Source: Hymenobacter aerilatus (GTDB lineage Bacteria > Bacteroidota > Bacteroidia > Cytophagales > Hymenobacteraceae). Taken from it: 64,000 bases of DNA. The notes beneath the pieces were generated by a model. It did no database searches. It worked only from the letters and a program-made list of their open reading frames with translations, and was not told where the DNA came from. The stretch spans positions 3,018,501 to 3,082,500 of the forward strand of contig NZ_CP095053.1 of assembly GCF_022921095.1 (NCBI RefSeq), in the 5' to 3' direction. Position 1 is the first letter of the stretch; every line of letters begins with the position of its first letter. This document shows, one piece after another, positions 52,669 through 61,504 of this stretch. Position numbers and translations under genes: made by a program.

Positions 52669-54699
52669 TTAATCCTTGGTAATGGTGAACTCTACGCGGC
52701 GGTTGAGGCGGCGGGTTTCTTCGCGGGCGTTGCTGGCGCGGGGCTTGGCGCCGCCGTAGCCCACGGTGGTGATGCGGTTGGCCGCCACGCCGCGGCTCAC
52801 GAGGTAGCGCTTCACCTCCTGCACGCGTTCCAGGGAAAGCTGCACGTTTAGCTGCGGGTTGCCCACGTTGTCAGTATGGCCTTCCAGCTGAATGCTCACG
52901 GCGGGGTTGTCGGCCAGGGTACGGGCCAGGCGGTTTAATTCTTCGTAGGAAGCAGGCAGCAGGTCGAATTTACCCTGCGAGAAAATCAGGGTAGGTAGCT
53001 CTAGCTTGGAGCCCACGGCGGCGGGCACCAGCAGCAGGTCGCGGCGCATGGAGCCGGCCACCGTTACGGTGTCGGAGGCCGTGAGAAAGCCGGTGCTGGT
53101 GGCCGTGAGGCGGTACTGGCCGGGCGGCAGTGAAAACTGGTAGAAGCCAGTGCCCGCATCGGTACGGCCGGTAGCGTTGAACACAATATCAGAGCCCAGG
53201 CGCACAGCCCTCACCTCCGCCGATACGGCCTGACTGGTTTTGGTGTTCAGCACTTTGCCCGTGAGCATGGTGCGCGCCAGTACAGGTTTGGCGGTGGTAT
53301 CGGGTGCGGGCGGCTCCTGCGTCACCCCGGTGATAGTCCGGAACAGGTCGGCGGGGGCATCGGGCTTGGGTGCGGAGGCAAAGTACGCTTGCTTGCCATC
53401 GCCCGAAAGCGACAGGTAGGCATCGAACCCTGCTCCGTTAATGGATCCGCCCAAGTTGCGCGGCACGCTCCACGAGCTCCAACCCAGCGTATCTAGGCGG
53501 GTACTGGCAAAGATATCGGCCCCACCAAAGCCAGCGTGGCCGTAGGAGGAGAAGTACAGCGTTTTTCCATCGGGCGACAGCCAGGGCGCAAAGTCGTAGC
53601 CCGGCGAGTTGATGACGTTGCCCAGCGTTTGCGGCTCGCTCCAAGTGCCATCGGCCAGAGAGTAGCTCACGTACAGGTCGTTGCTTCCCTGCGAGTCGCT
53701 ACGCTCAATAGAGAGCAGCAGCACCTTCTCGTCGGGCGTCATGAAAAAGGTATTCGCCGGACTCAAGGAGTAGTAGTTGCGGATGGGTAGCGGCTCGGGT
53801 AGGCCGTTCTTTCCCTTAGCGCCGGGCACCACCCGCGACACCCCTTCGTCGCGGAAATTGTCACGGCTATAGGTGCCGCGCACCAACAGAGCTTTGCCAT
53901 CGTTTAGTATCGACATCACGCCGTTGTTTTGGGCGGTGTTTAACCCTTCGAAGCGCGAGGCCGGCCCCCATGTTTCGCCGTTGTTGGTGGAGGTGCTCAC
54001 CCAAATATCACCCGATTCGGTGTTGCCTTCTGTGTTGCCGGCATACTTAGTGCGGGCAAAATAGAGGCGCTTGCCATCGGGGGTAGGCACGGGTTGCAGT
54101 TCGTTGGCGGGTGTGTTTACAGCCGCGATGGGTCGCACAGGGCCAAAACCCGGCGCAGTGACATCAATGTTCAGCTGCAGCTTAAACAGGCGCCATTGCT
54201 GAGTAGCACGGTTTTGGGGCGCCTGTCCTACCACAGGCGTTGCGTTGAAGCGGTCGGCACCGGCCAGGGCCGCGCACTTGTCGTTGCCGCGGTTGACGAG
54301 CTGCAAGGTGCCTATCGGGCCAATGGGTACCAGCGCCCACTGCTGGTAGAAGCTACCCGTCCAGGGGCGCTGCACAATGGGCGCGCCCTCCTCGGGACGC
54401 TCCAGGGTAAGGCATAGGCTGCTGTTGCGCGACTCGATGCGGTAGTACTGGCTGCCGGCCATCACGGGCACAAAGCGCCACTGCTGGCTGCGAGCCTGAT
54501 TGAACTCCCACTGCACGGCGGCAGCCCCAGCTTCGGCCGAGGAGTTGGCAATATCGAGGCTGCGGCCGCTACTGCGGGCAATAATACCATACCAGGCGCC
54601 TTCTTCGGGTACAATACCCGGCGCTTGCGCCCAGCCGGATTGACCTACTCCTACTACCAACAACAGCAGCCACAGGCTGCGAACTAGCAATGAATTCAT
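52669..54699 (-). CDS. OmpA-family protein with ricin-type lectin and PD40 repeats
   Basis: This 676-residue exported protein (signal peptide ending near residue 24) has a ricin B-like beta-trefoil (about 33-170; repeated QW motifs such as QQWRF, QQWAL, QQWRL), then PD40/WD40-like propeller repeats (about 195-460; PTPDGKRLYFARTK, LSPDGKTLYFSSYGH), a CarboxypepD_reg-like domain (about 475-555), and a C-terminal OmpA peptidoglycan-binding domain (about 570-676; LEGHTDNVGNPQLNVQLSLERVQEVKRYL). It is likely anchored to the wall at its C terminus and could bind glycans with the lectin. PD40-OmpA proteins are common in Bacteroidota, but adding a ricin lectin is less usual. Confidence 0.9.
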   Translation of the reverse strand: MNSLLVRSLWLLLLVVGVGQSGWAQAPGIVPEEGAWYGIIARSSGRSLDIANSSAEAGAAAVQWEFNQARSQQWRFVPVMAGSQYYRIESRNSSLCLTLERPEEGAPIVQRPWTGSFYQQWALVPIGPIGTLQLVNRGNDKCAALAGADRFNATPVVGQAPQNRATQQWRLFKLQLNIDVTAPGFGPVRPIAAVNTPANELQPVPTPDGKRLYFARTKYAGNTEGNTESGDIWVSTSTNNGETWGPASRFEGLNTAQNNGVMSILNDGKALLVRGTYSRDNFRDEGVSRVVPGAKGKNGLPEPLPIRNYYSLSPANTFFMTPDEKVLLLSIERSDSQGSNDLYVSYSLADGTWSEPQTLGNVINSPGYDFAPWLSPDGKTLYFSSYGHAGFGGADIFASTRLDTLGWSSWSVPRNLGGSINGAGFDAYLSLSGDGKQAYFASAPKPDAPADLFRTITGVTQEPPAPDTTAKPVLARTMLTGKVLNTKTSQAVSAEVRAVRLGSDIVFNATGRTDAGTGFYQFSLPPGQYRLTATSTGFLTASDTVTVAGSMRRDLLLVPAAVGSKLELPTLIFSQGKFDLLPASYEELNRLARTLADNPAVSIQLEGHTDNVGNPQLNVQLSLERVQEVKRYLVSRGVAANRITTVGYGGAKPRASNAREETRRLNRRVEFTITKD

Positions 54700-54810
54700 G
54701 CGTGCACAACAGATGAAACAGTCTGCAAGTTAGCCCAAATCTGCAGCCAGTTGTTCATCAAATCTTCAATAGCCAATAAGCAAAGCCCTATTTGCTCTTG
54801 CTTAAATGCC

Positions 54811-54850
54811 GAAACGCCGCCTGCTACCTATGGGCAGCAAACGGCGTTTC
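54811..54850 (-). terminator. Terminator after the 66-residue gene
   Basis: GAAACGCCG (54811-54819) pairs with CGGCGTTTC (54842-54850), with an inner CTGC/GCAG stem. It lies downstream of the small gene at 54903-55103. Confidence 0.6.
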
Positions 54851-54902
54851 AACTTGGTTAGCAACTCGCGCGCGGGCAGCGAGTCACTCTAGTAGGCGGT
54901 GT

Positions 54903-55103
54903 TTAGTTGGCGTTGTTGATGTACTTGAACCGAACAAACCGGTCGTTCTCGTAAATGGCCGTGAAGTGGCCGCCAGAGGTGTTCTGCACCTCTTTCTTAG
55001 GCTCAATCACCCGGCTGGGCGCGGTAATGGTAGGTACCGCGGGATAAGAGCCGGGAGCCAAGGTAGGAACATGGCAGATAAAGGAGAGGATTTTTGATGC
55101 CAT
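54903..55103 (-). CDS. Small hypothetical protein
   Basis: This 66-residue protein begins MASKILSFICHVPTLAPG and ends FTAIYENDRFVRFKYINNAN. It lacks a clear signal peptide or membrane segment. No family is recognised. A terminator-like hairpin follows about 50 bases downstream, which supports an expressed gene. The last 15 residues look like a beta hairpin. Confidence 0.5.
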   Translation of the reverse strand: MASKILSFICHVPTLAPGSYPAVPTITAPSRVIEPKKEVQNTSGGHFTAIYENDRFVRFKYINNAN

Positions 55104-55542
55104 ACGCGTGTGCTATTAAATGATAAATGGATGTCTAGAGCAATTGTTGATTCAAATGTAATTATCTTCTTATTTTCTAGAATGATATAAAGGACAAATT
55201 TTTCTTAGCTAAGTTAAAAATACCTAGTAGCCCGTAGACGCTTCTCCGTACTGGCACGGAGGAAAATCGGGTTACCTCAACCCTAGCACAACCTCTACCA
55301 AACTATGCTTTTGCTTCCTGCTTGCTCTTCTAAGACAAGTCTTACGGGCGTTTCAGCGAGTACGCCGCTCCAACTGCACTGACGTCTAATGGGCATCTAC
55401 GATTTTGCACACGCTTTGTTGCTTGCTCTCAGAAAAAGCCTAGCCCGGCCTTCTATGGTTGAGCTTTTGGTTACTTAATAAGTACAAATACTGACCGTAT
55501 TTCACTTGCAGTAGCGTACCAGACTACATCTACTAATTTGGG
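55104..55542. other. Gene-free gap
   Basis: I see no supportable gene in these 439 bases. The first 120 bases are AT-rich and probably include the promoter of the 66-residue gene. The rest may be decayed sequence without recognisable domains. Confidence 0.5.
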
Positions 55543-56184
55543 TTAGGGAATCAACTTGTGCCGCAAGGCATATTGTATCAGCCCTACTACCGATTTGGAG
55601 TTGGTTTTCACCAGAATATTTTTGCGGTGCGTCTCCACCGTCCGCTCGCTGATAAAGAGCGTTTCGGCAATCAGGTTGTTGGAGTACTCGCGGGCAATGA
55701 GGCGCAAAATCTCGTGTTCCCGCGCTGTTAGGTTTACGGGTGTGGTACCCACCGCGGCAGAGTGCTGCAAGAGCGTATTGCCGATCTCCTGGCTGAAAAA
55801 CGTGCGGCCTGCCGCAATAGTGCGAATGGCCGTGCTCAGTTCTTCACGTGTAGTGTTCTTCAGCAGGTAGCCCATACCGCCGGCATCCAGTACCTCACGT
55901 ATCTGGGTGTACTCGTCGTCCATGCTCAGCACCAGCACGCGTATTTGAGGGTAGTGCGTGCGGAGCATGCGCGTCAGCTCCACCCCCGACATCAGGGGCA
56001 TGTTCATGTCAATAATGGCTACCTGCACCTCTGGGTGCGCGGGAAGTTGCGCCAGCGCCTCGGGGCCACTGTTTGCCTGGCCCACCACGCAAATGTCAGC
56101 CTCTGGGTGTAACAGCGTTTTCACGCCCTCCAACACCAGCGGATGATCATCTACCAGATATACAGAAATCTGCGATTCACTCAT
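55543..56184 (-). CDS. NarL/FixJ-type response regulator
   Basis: This 213-residue two-component regulator has a receiver domain (residues 1-125) with the acidic pair VDDHPLV, phospho-acceptor IIDMNMPLMSG (Asp near 58), switch Ser in VLVLSMDD and Lys in GYLLKNTTREEL. A C-terminal LuxR-type helix-turn-helix (about 148-213) has LTAREHEILRLIAREYSNNLIAETLFISERTVETHRKNI. ATG at 56184 was preferred over a TTG at 56199. No sensor kinase is adjacent, so its input is unknown. Confidence 0.93.
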   Translation of the reverse strand: MSESQISVYLVDDHPLVLEGVKTLLHPEADICVVGQANSGPEALAQLPAHPEVQVAIIDMNMPLMSGVELTRMLRTHYPQIRVLVLSMDDEYTQIREVLDAGGMGYLLKNTTREELSTAIRTIAAGRTFFSQEIGNTLLQHSAAVGTTPVNLTAREHEILRLIAREYSNNLIAETLFISERTVETHRKNILVKTNSKSVVGLIQYALRHKLIP

Positions 56185-56349
56185 TCCAATCTGACGCAAT
56201 GCCGTGCGCGGCCTGATTCTACTATATCTTAGCTTCTACGAGAACGGCACGGGCAAAGGTAACATGAAATTCTATATAGGAATTCGTTACTTCTTGCGCA
56301 AGACTATGCACGCCAAAAGTGCTGAATACCAGCCCGTTTCAGCATCAAA

Positions 56350-56385
56350 AAACAGCCGCTCCCAAAAACCAGGGAGCGGCTGTTT
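56350..56385 (-). terminator. Terminator after the amidohydrolase genes
   Basis: A perfect 14-bp stem AAACAGCCGCTCCC (56350-56363) pairs with 56372-56385 across an 8-base loop. It follows the minus-strand amidohydrolase gene by about 20 bases. Confidence 0.8.
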
Positions 56386-56404
56386 AAACGAAGCAGTGGG
56401 GGCG

Positions 56405-57718
56405 CTACTGTACCCCGTACTTGGTTGTAAATTTATTTCCCAGGTAGGTTTGCTTGTTGTCGCGGTTGAACTCGCGGCCGTCGATGTAGGCGTGGGTCAG
56501 GTTGTTGGTGCGCATATCGAGCAGGTCGCCGCGGCTCACCACCAAGGTAGCGCTCTTACCGGCTTCCAAAGAGCCGTAATCTTTGTCGAGACCCATGATC
56601 TGGGCAGGACTGAGCGTCACGGCCGTGAGGGCCTGCTCCTTGGTGAGGCCAAAGCCAGCGGCCGTGCCCGCTACAAAGGCTAGATTGCGCGAGCCGGCGG
56701 TTTCCATGCTACCCTCGTAGTCGAGGCAGTAGCGGATGCCGGCTTTTTGCAGGGTAGCGGGCAGCTTGTAGGCCTGGTCATAGTCGTCGCCGTCGCGCAG
56801 GGGTAGGGCGTGGATGCGGGAGAGTACTACGGCTACATCGTTCTGCTTCAGGAAGTCGAGCATCATCCAAGCGTCGCGGGCGCCTACCACCGTCACCTTC
56901 TGCACCCCCAGGCGCTTGGCAAAGCGCACGGCTTCCAGGATTTCCTTGCCGTTGTCGGCGTGGATGTAAAGCGTTTTGGAACCGTCAAACAAGCCCGTGA
57001 GCGAAGCTAGGCGCAGGTTGGTGGCGTGAGCGGTAGACAGGTAGCGGTAGGCCGAGGCTTCCGAGAACAGCTGCTCCAACTCGTTGAGGCGCTGCTGCCG
57101 GGCCTGCTCCCGACGCTCGGCGGCGCGGGGGTCATTGGTGGCCCCTCCAAAGAAGCGGGGCGGCGCTGAGGTAGGCCATACTAGGTGTTGGCCTTCGTCG
57201 GGGCGCACGGCGGCATCCTCCCAGTTCCAGGCGTCGAGCTGCACCACGCTGCTTTGGCCGGAGAGCAGGCCGCCACGGGGTGTAATCTGGGCCAATAGCA
57301 CGCCGTTGGTGCGCACGGTGGGTAGGATGTCGGAATCGGTGTTGTAGGCAATCAGGGACCGAACATTAGGGTTCAGCTCGCCTACCTCCCGCTCATCTAC
57401 GGTAGCCCGCACAGATTCGGTTTCCGTCAGGCCCAAGGTGGTGTTCGGCAGAATCAGACCAGGGTAGATTTCCTGGCCTTTCACGTCTACTATTTCGGCA
57501 TTTTCTGTAGAAAGTAAGCCGGTGCGAGGACCGGCATACAGAATACGTCCTGCGCCAAAGACTACAGCAGCATCGGGAATTACCGTACCATTACCAACAT
57601 GTAGGGTGCCACCCATCAGCGCAATGGGCTTGCTTTGCGCTGGCGCTGGCATAGGCACCTGGGCGTGGGCGGCAGTAGCGCCGAGAAAAAGTAGGGAGAA
57701 AAGTAAGCTATGTTTCAT
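56405..57718 (-). CDS. Secreted amidohydrolase-like protein, probably lacking metal ligands
   Basis: This 437-residue exported protein (signal peptide ending near ...TAAHAQ, residue 19) has the amidohydrolase/imidazolonepropionase-like layout: a beta-sandwich start (GGTLHVGNGTVIPDAAVVFG), a barrel and a C-terminal GLTKEQALTAVTLSPAQIMGLDKDYGSLEAGKSATLVV. At the place of the catalytic HxH motif (GxxDxHxH) it has YPGLILPNTTLGLTE, so both His are missing. It may be inactive or act as a partner of the larger amidohydrolase encoded 187 bases upstream on the same strand. Confidence 0.85.
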   Translation of the reverse strand: MKHSLLFSLLFLGATAAHAQVPMPAPAQSKPIALMGGTLHVGNGTVIPDAAVVFGAGRILYAGPRTGLLSTENAEIVDVKGQEIYPGLILPNTTLGLTETESVRATVDEREVGELNPNVRSLIAYNTDSDILPTVRTNGVLLAQITPRGGLLSGQSSVVQLDAWNWEDAAVRPDEGQHLVWPTSAPPRFFGGATNDPRAAERREQARQQRLNELEQLFSEASAYRYLSTAHATNLRLASLTGLFDGSKTLYIHADNGKEILEAVRFAKRLGVQKVTVVGARDAWMMLDFLKQNDVAVVLSRIHALPLRDGDDYDQAYKLPATLQKAGIRYCLDYEGSMETAGSRNLAFVAGTAAGFGLTKEQALTAVTLSPAQIMGLDKDYGSLEAGKSATLVVSRGDLLDMRTNNLTHAYIDGREFNRDNKQTYLGNKFTTKYGVQ

Positions 57719-57750
57719 GATGATGGTGCGTGTATGAATGAGAAGCTAAG

Positions 57751-57877
57751 GCTAGCTCCCCTCCTTTCGTAAGGAGGAATTGGGGGTGGTTCCAGCTAGA
57801 GTTAAAAATTAATTCTAGCATTGTTCTATCAACTTTTACCACCCCCTACCCCTCCTTAAAAAAGGAGGGGAGCTAGC
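57751..57877. repeat. Nested inverted repeat between the two amidohydrolase genes
   Basis: The 40-base left arm (57751-57790) pairs with the right arm (57838-57877) at about 35 of 40 positions. Each arm is itself palindromic (CCCCTCCTT... AAGGAGG). Such CCTCCTT/AAGGAGG elements are common intergenic repeats. It lies inside a likely operon. Confidence 0.7.
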
Positions 57878-57905
57878 TATAACGATAGTTTTAGCTTCTT
57901 TCTGT

Positions 57906-60900
57906 TTACTGATCCTCCTCCTTCTCCTCACCCAGCGTGTCGCAGGTGTAGTGGCTATTGGTGCGAGCGGCTACCTCCTGCGCCGGGGCGCCAGACTTGC
58001 GAGCACTAACCATCTTCTGGATGATGCGCAAACGCTCCCGCTGCATTTGGTCGCGCAGCTGCTGGTCTTCTTCCAGGCTGAACATCTGGCGGCCATCCAC
58101 GAAGGTGCGCTCGGCTTTGGCATACACGCTCAGCGGGTGCTCGTTCCAGAGCACCACGTCGGCGTCTTTGCCTTCCTTGATGCTGCCCATGTGCGAATCA
58201 AGATGCAGCATCTTGGCCGGATTGATAGTAATGAGGCGTAGCGCCTGCTCTTCGCTCAGCTCGCCGTACTTCACGGTTTTGGCAGCTTCCTGGTTGAGGC
58301 GGCGGCTCATTTCGGCGTCGTCGGAGTTGATGGCCACGTTCACGCCTACCTTGGTCATGATGGCGGCGTTGTAGGGAATCGCGTCGCGCACCTCGTTTTT
58401 GTAGGCCCACCAATCGGAGAAGGTGCCGGCATTGATGCCGCGGGCCTTCATCTTATCGGCTACTTTATACCCTTCCAGAATGTGCGTAAAGGTGTTCACC
58501 TTGAAGCCCATGCGGTCGGCCACGTTCATCATCATATTGATTTCTGACTGCACGTAGCTGTGGCAGGTGATGTGGCGGTCGTCGCGCAGGATTTCCACCA
58601 GCGCTTCCAACTCTAGGTCACGGCGCGGGGGCTCAGTCTTGGCTTTCTTCGACTTTGAAAGGTTGTTGTACGAGGCCCATTCCTTCTCATACTCCTTGGC
58701 GCGAGTGAAAGCATCCACGAACACCTGCTCTACGCCCATACGCGACTGCGGGAAGCGCAGCACGTTCCGCTCGCCGGCGTTGCTCTGCTTCACGTTTTCG
58801 CCTAGGGCAAACTTGATGAAGCCCGGCGCATCCTTGATTTTCAATTCGTTGGCATCCATGCCCCAACGCATCTTGATAATGGCCGACTGCCCACCGATGG
58901 GGTTTGCCGAGCCGTGCAGCAGTTGCGAGGCCACCACGCCACCGGCCAGGTCGCGGTAGAGGCCCACGTCCTCGGGGTCGATAACGTCGCCTACCCGCAC
59001 TTCACTGGTCACGGCCTGGGTGCCCTCATTCACGCCCTGCGAAATGCCGATGTGCGAGTGCTCGTCGATGATGCCGGGGGTGAGGTGCTTGCCAGTGCCA
59101 TCTACGGTACGGGCGCCGCTAGGGGCCGTCAGGTTCTTACCTACCTTGGCAATTTTGCCGTTTTGCAGCAGCACATCGGTGTTTTCGAGCTTGCCAGCGG
59201 CTTCGCTGGTCCACACGGTGGCGTTCTTAATCAGCACGGCTTCCTGCTTCGGAATCTCGGTGCGGCCATAGGAAGCAAACGGAAACGTCAGTTGCCCGAT
59301 TTCCACCGGCCGGGGCGTGCGAGCCGAGTCGCGGCGGGCAGCCTGAGTGGCGCCTTCCTGACGGCGGGCAGTCCACTTCAAATCCGTTCCTCCTAGCGAT
59401 TGGCCGCTGATCTGCCCATCACCTTGAAATACTTTGCCTTCTTGCGTGTAATAGCCACTTAGTCGGGCTACTTCTGCTTGTTTACCTTTGCCTTTGTTAA
59501 AAACAAGTGTAGCCAAGTCGCCACTTACGCTGATGGTACCTTTGACTGTATCACCGGGCGCAGACACTACTTTCAGTTGCGGTGCTTCTGGCTTTCCTTG
59601 AATCAGCATGGTCATGTCAGCCCCAATCTTGAACTGATTGTCCTTCACCTTTTCAGCCGTCGTCAAGTTTAATTTATACACGCCACGGTAGTCGGCGGGT
59701 ACTTGGGTGAGCTGGTACCGCTCGCCCTGCACCCAATTGTCGAGCATCACGTTGTCGTCGGCAAAAATGCGGTTGGAGCACACCAGGAAGTTGGCTACCA
59801 TACCCGGCTTCAGACTACCTACTTGGTCCTGCGCTTTCAGCAAAGCCGCGGGCGTGGCGGTAAGAGCCTGAAGCGCCTGTTCCTCCGTTAGGCCGTATTG
59901 AATGGCCTTTTTGAGGTTGGGCATGAATTTCTTTTTGTCGCGCAGGTCGCTGGCCGATAGGGCGAAGGTCACGCCGGCCTTGGCAAGCATGGCGGCGTTG
60001 GCGGGCGCCATTTCCCAGTGCTTAAGGTCTTCCAGAGGCACGCGGGAGGCATCATACACATCGTCTACCTTATAGGCATCGGGGTAGTTGAGGGTGAGGA
60101 CCAGCGGCGCTTTCGTGGCCTTCACCTCGGGTAGGCGCTGGTATTCGTCGCCGGCGCCTTTAATGATGTATTGCACCCCAAACTCGTCGCCTACCCGGTC
60201 GGCGCGCAGGGTGTTCAGCTTGTTGCTAGCCTCGAAGATGGCAGGCAGCCCGCGCTGGCCGTTAAAGGCTTGGAGCGACAGGTTTTCCTCGCGGCGCGGG
60301 TTGCGCTGGTTCCAGCTGGCATCGAGGTAGGTTTGGCGCAGTAGGGCAATGCTACCCATCAGAGAGCCGGGGTAGTCCTGGGTGGAGCTGCCTTTGTCGA
60401 AGGAGAAGCCGGTAGCGGCGCGGTCCACAAGAATCACTTCGTTTTCGCGGCGGTTGGTGTTCAGGGTCACCAGAGAGCCGGTGCCGCGGGCAATGCCGTC
60501 GGGTTGCAAGGTCATTACTGCCCCAAAGCCCAGCTTGCGGTAGGCGTCGGCCTGCTCGGCGTTGACCTTAAACATCTCGGCGGCGTTGGTTTCGGGCCGG
60601 ATGGCTTGGTTCCAGTTGTAGGGGCCCTCCTTCTGGCTCTCAAACTGCGGCCCCGAGTCGCGCCTACCCCGGCGCTCGGGCATCTTTACGTCGGGCACGC
60701 CATAGCTCGTAAACATGTCCACGAAGCCAGGGTAGATGTACTTACCCTTCAGGTCTTTCACCACGGCGCCCTGCGGAATGGCCACCTTGTTGCCCACGGC
60801 CACTACCCTACCATCGCGAATGACGAGTGTAGCGTCGTCGAGCTTGGTTTTGTAATCAGTGTAGATGGTGGCGTGGGTAAAGGCGTAGAGCCCCGTGCGC

Positions 60901-61007
60901 TGGTCGTACACGCCGTTGCGCGGGTAGGTAAGGGGTTGCTGAGCCCAGGCAGGCAAACTGCCGGCCAATAGTCCCAGCAAGCCCAGCATGCGTAGTTTTT
61001 GGTGCAT
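57906..61007 (-). CDS. Secreted double amidohydrolase
   Basis: This 1033-residue exported protein (signal peptide ending near residue 22) has two amidohydrolase-like halves. The first (about 25-430) has YPGFVDMFTSYG where the HxH motif should be, so it looks inactive. The second (about 600-1010) has LTPGIIDEHSHIGISQ with the two His, later HITCHSYVQSEI, FTHILEGYK and INSDDAEMSRRL, so its metal site seems complete. A middle domain (about 440-590) is beta-rich. Related Bacteroidota proteins are annotated as amidohydrolases of unknown substrate, perhaps peptidases or cyclic amide hydrolases. Upstream of the smaller amidohydrolase. Confidence 0.9.
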   Translation of the reverse strand: MHQKLRMLGLLGLLAGSLPAWAQQPLTYPRNGVYDQRTGLYAFTHATIYTDYKTKLDDATLVIRDGRVVAVGNKVAIPQGAVVKDLKGKYIYPGFVDMFTSYGVPDVKMPERRGRRDSGPQFESQKEGPYNWNQAIRPETNAAEMFKVNAEQADAYRKLGFGAVMTLQPDGIARGTGSLVTLNTNRRENEVILVDRAATGFSFDKGSSTQDYPGSLMGSIALLRQTYLDASWNQRNPRREENLSLQAFNGQRGLPAIFEASNKLNTLRADRVGDEFGVQYIIKGAGDEYQRLPEVKATKAPLVLTLNYPDAYKVDDVYDASRVPLEDLKHWEMAPANAAMLAKAGVTFALSASDLRDKKKFMPNLKKAIQYGLTEEQALQALTATPAALLKAQDQVGSLKPGMVANFLVCSNRIFADDNVMLDNWVQGERYQLTQVPADYRGVYKLNLTTAEKVKDNQFKIGADMTMLIQGKPEAPQLKVVSAPGDTVKGTISVSGDLATLVFNKGKGKQAEVARLSGYYTQEGKVFQGDGQISGQSLGGTDLKWTARRQEGATQAARRDSARTPRPVEIGQLTFPFASYGRTEIPKQEAVLIKNATVWTSEAAGKLENTDVLLQNGKIAKVGKNLTAPSGARTVDGTGKHLTPGIIDEHSHIGISQGVNEGTQAVTSEVRVGDVIDPEDVGLYRDLAGGVVASQLLHGSANPIGGQSAIIKMRWGMDANELKIKDAPGFIKFALGENVKQSNAGERNVLRFPQSRMGVEQVFVDAFTRAKEYEKEWASYNNLSKSKKAKTEPPRRDLELEALVEILRDDRHITCHSYVQSEINMMMNVADRMGFKVNTFTHILEGYKVADKMKARGINAGTFSDWWAYKNEVRDAIPYNAAIMTKVGVNVAINSDDAEMSRRLNQEAAKTVKYGELSEEQALRLITINPAKMLHLDSHMGSIKEGKDADVVLWNEHPLSVYAKAERTFVDGRQMFSLEEDQQLRDQMQRERLRIIQKMVSARKSGAPAQEVAARTNSHYTCDTLGEEKEEDQ

Positions 61008-61218
61008 AGAAACGTGAAAGCGTGTGGTTTGGAAGAAGTGAGAATGGTAGTAAAAAGCACAGAGCAGTGCAGTGGTAAGCTACCCAAAGAAACCGGCTCC
61101 TCCAATGGGGTTGCGTCAGAAGCACGAATTCCGGAAGTCTGGCTGTCGAAGAAGAACCCTACCCCTGCTTTTGCGGTACAGCTTCTTAGTTGATTGTTCC
61201 ACCCTATCCCCTACCCTC

Positions 61219-61431
61219 ATGTTTCGCAAAGGCAGCAAAGTCAGCTGGAAATACGGCACCGGCACGGCCACCGGCAAAATTGAAGAAGTACACAAGGATT
61301 CTATTACCCGCAAAATCAAGGGCAGCGACATCACCCGCAACGGCACCGCCGATAATCCTGCCTACCTCATCACCCAAGAAAACGGTGACCAAGTGCTCAA
61401 GCTGAAAAGTGAGGTAGAGGCCGCAAAATGA
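61219..61431 (+). CDS. DUF2945 (HVA1/TUDOR-like) small protein
   Basis: This 70-residue cytosolic protein, MFRKGSKVSWKYGTGTATGKIEEV..., fits the DUF2945 or hypervirulence-associated TUDOR-like family: KGSKVSWKYGTG near the start, ARGKI-like TATGKIEEVHKDSITRKIKGSDITRNG, then DNPAYLITQENGDQVLKLKSEV. The family binds an unknown ligand. ATG at 61219. A bidirectional terminator follows. It diverges from the double amidohydrolase. Confidence 0.88.
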   Translation: MFRKGSKVSWKYGTGTATGKIEEVHKDSITRKIKGSDITRNGTADNPAYLITQENGDQVLKLKSEVEAAK

Positions 61432-61453
61432 GTTGTTGGTTTAGTAGCCATAC

Positions 61454-61489
61454 AAAAGGCCCCGCGAACCAAGGTTCGCGGGGCCTTTT
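61454..61489. terminator. Bidirectional terminator
   Basis: AAAAGGCCCCGCGAACC (61454-61470) pairs perfectly with 61473-61489 across a 2-base loop. It serves the convergent DUF2945 and permease genes. Confidence 0.85.
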
Positions 61490-61504
61490 CGTAGAGTCCC
61501 TACC

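Noticed and set aside
54792..55097. Plus-strand reading opposite the 66-residue gene
   Set aside because: It runs through the terminator hairpin and shows no domain; the minus-strand frame with a downstream terminator is preferred.
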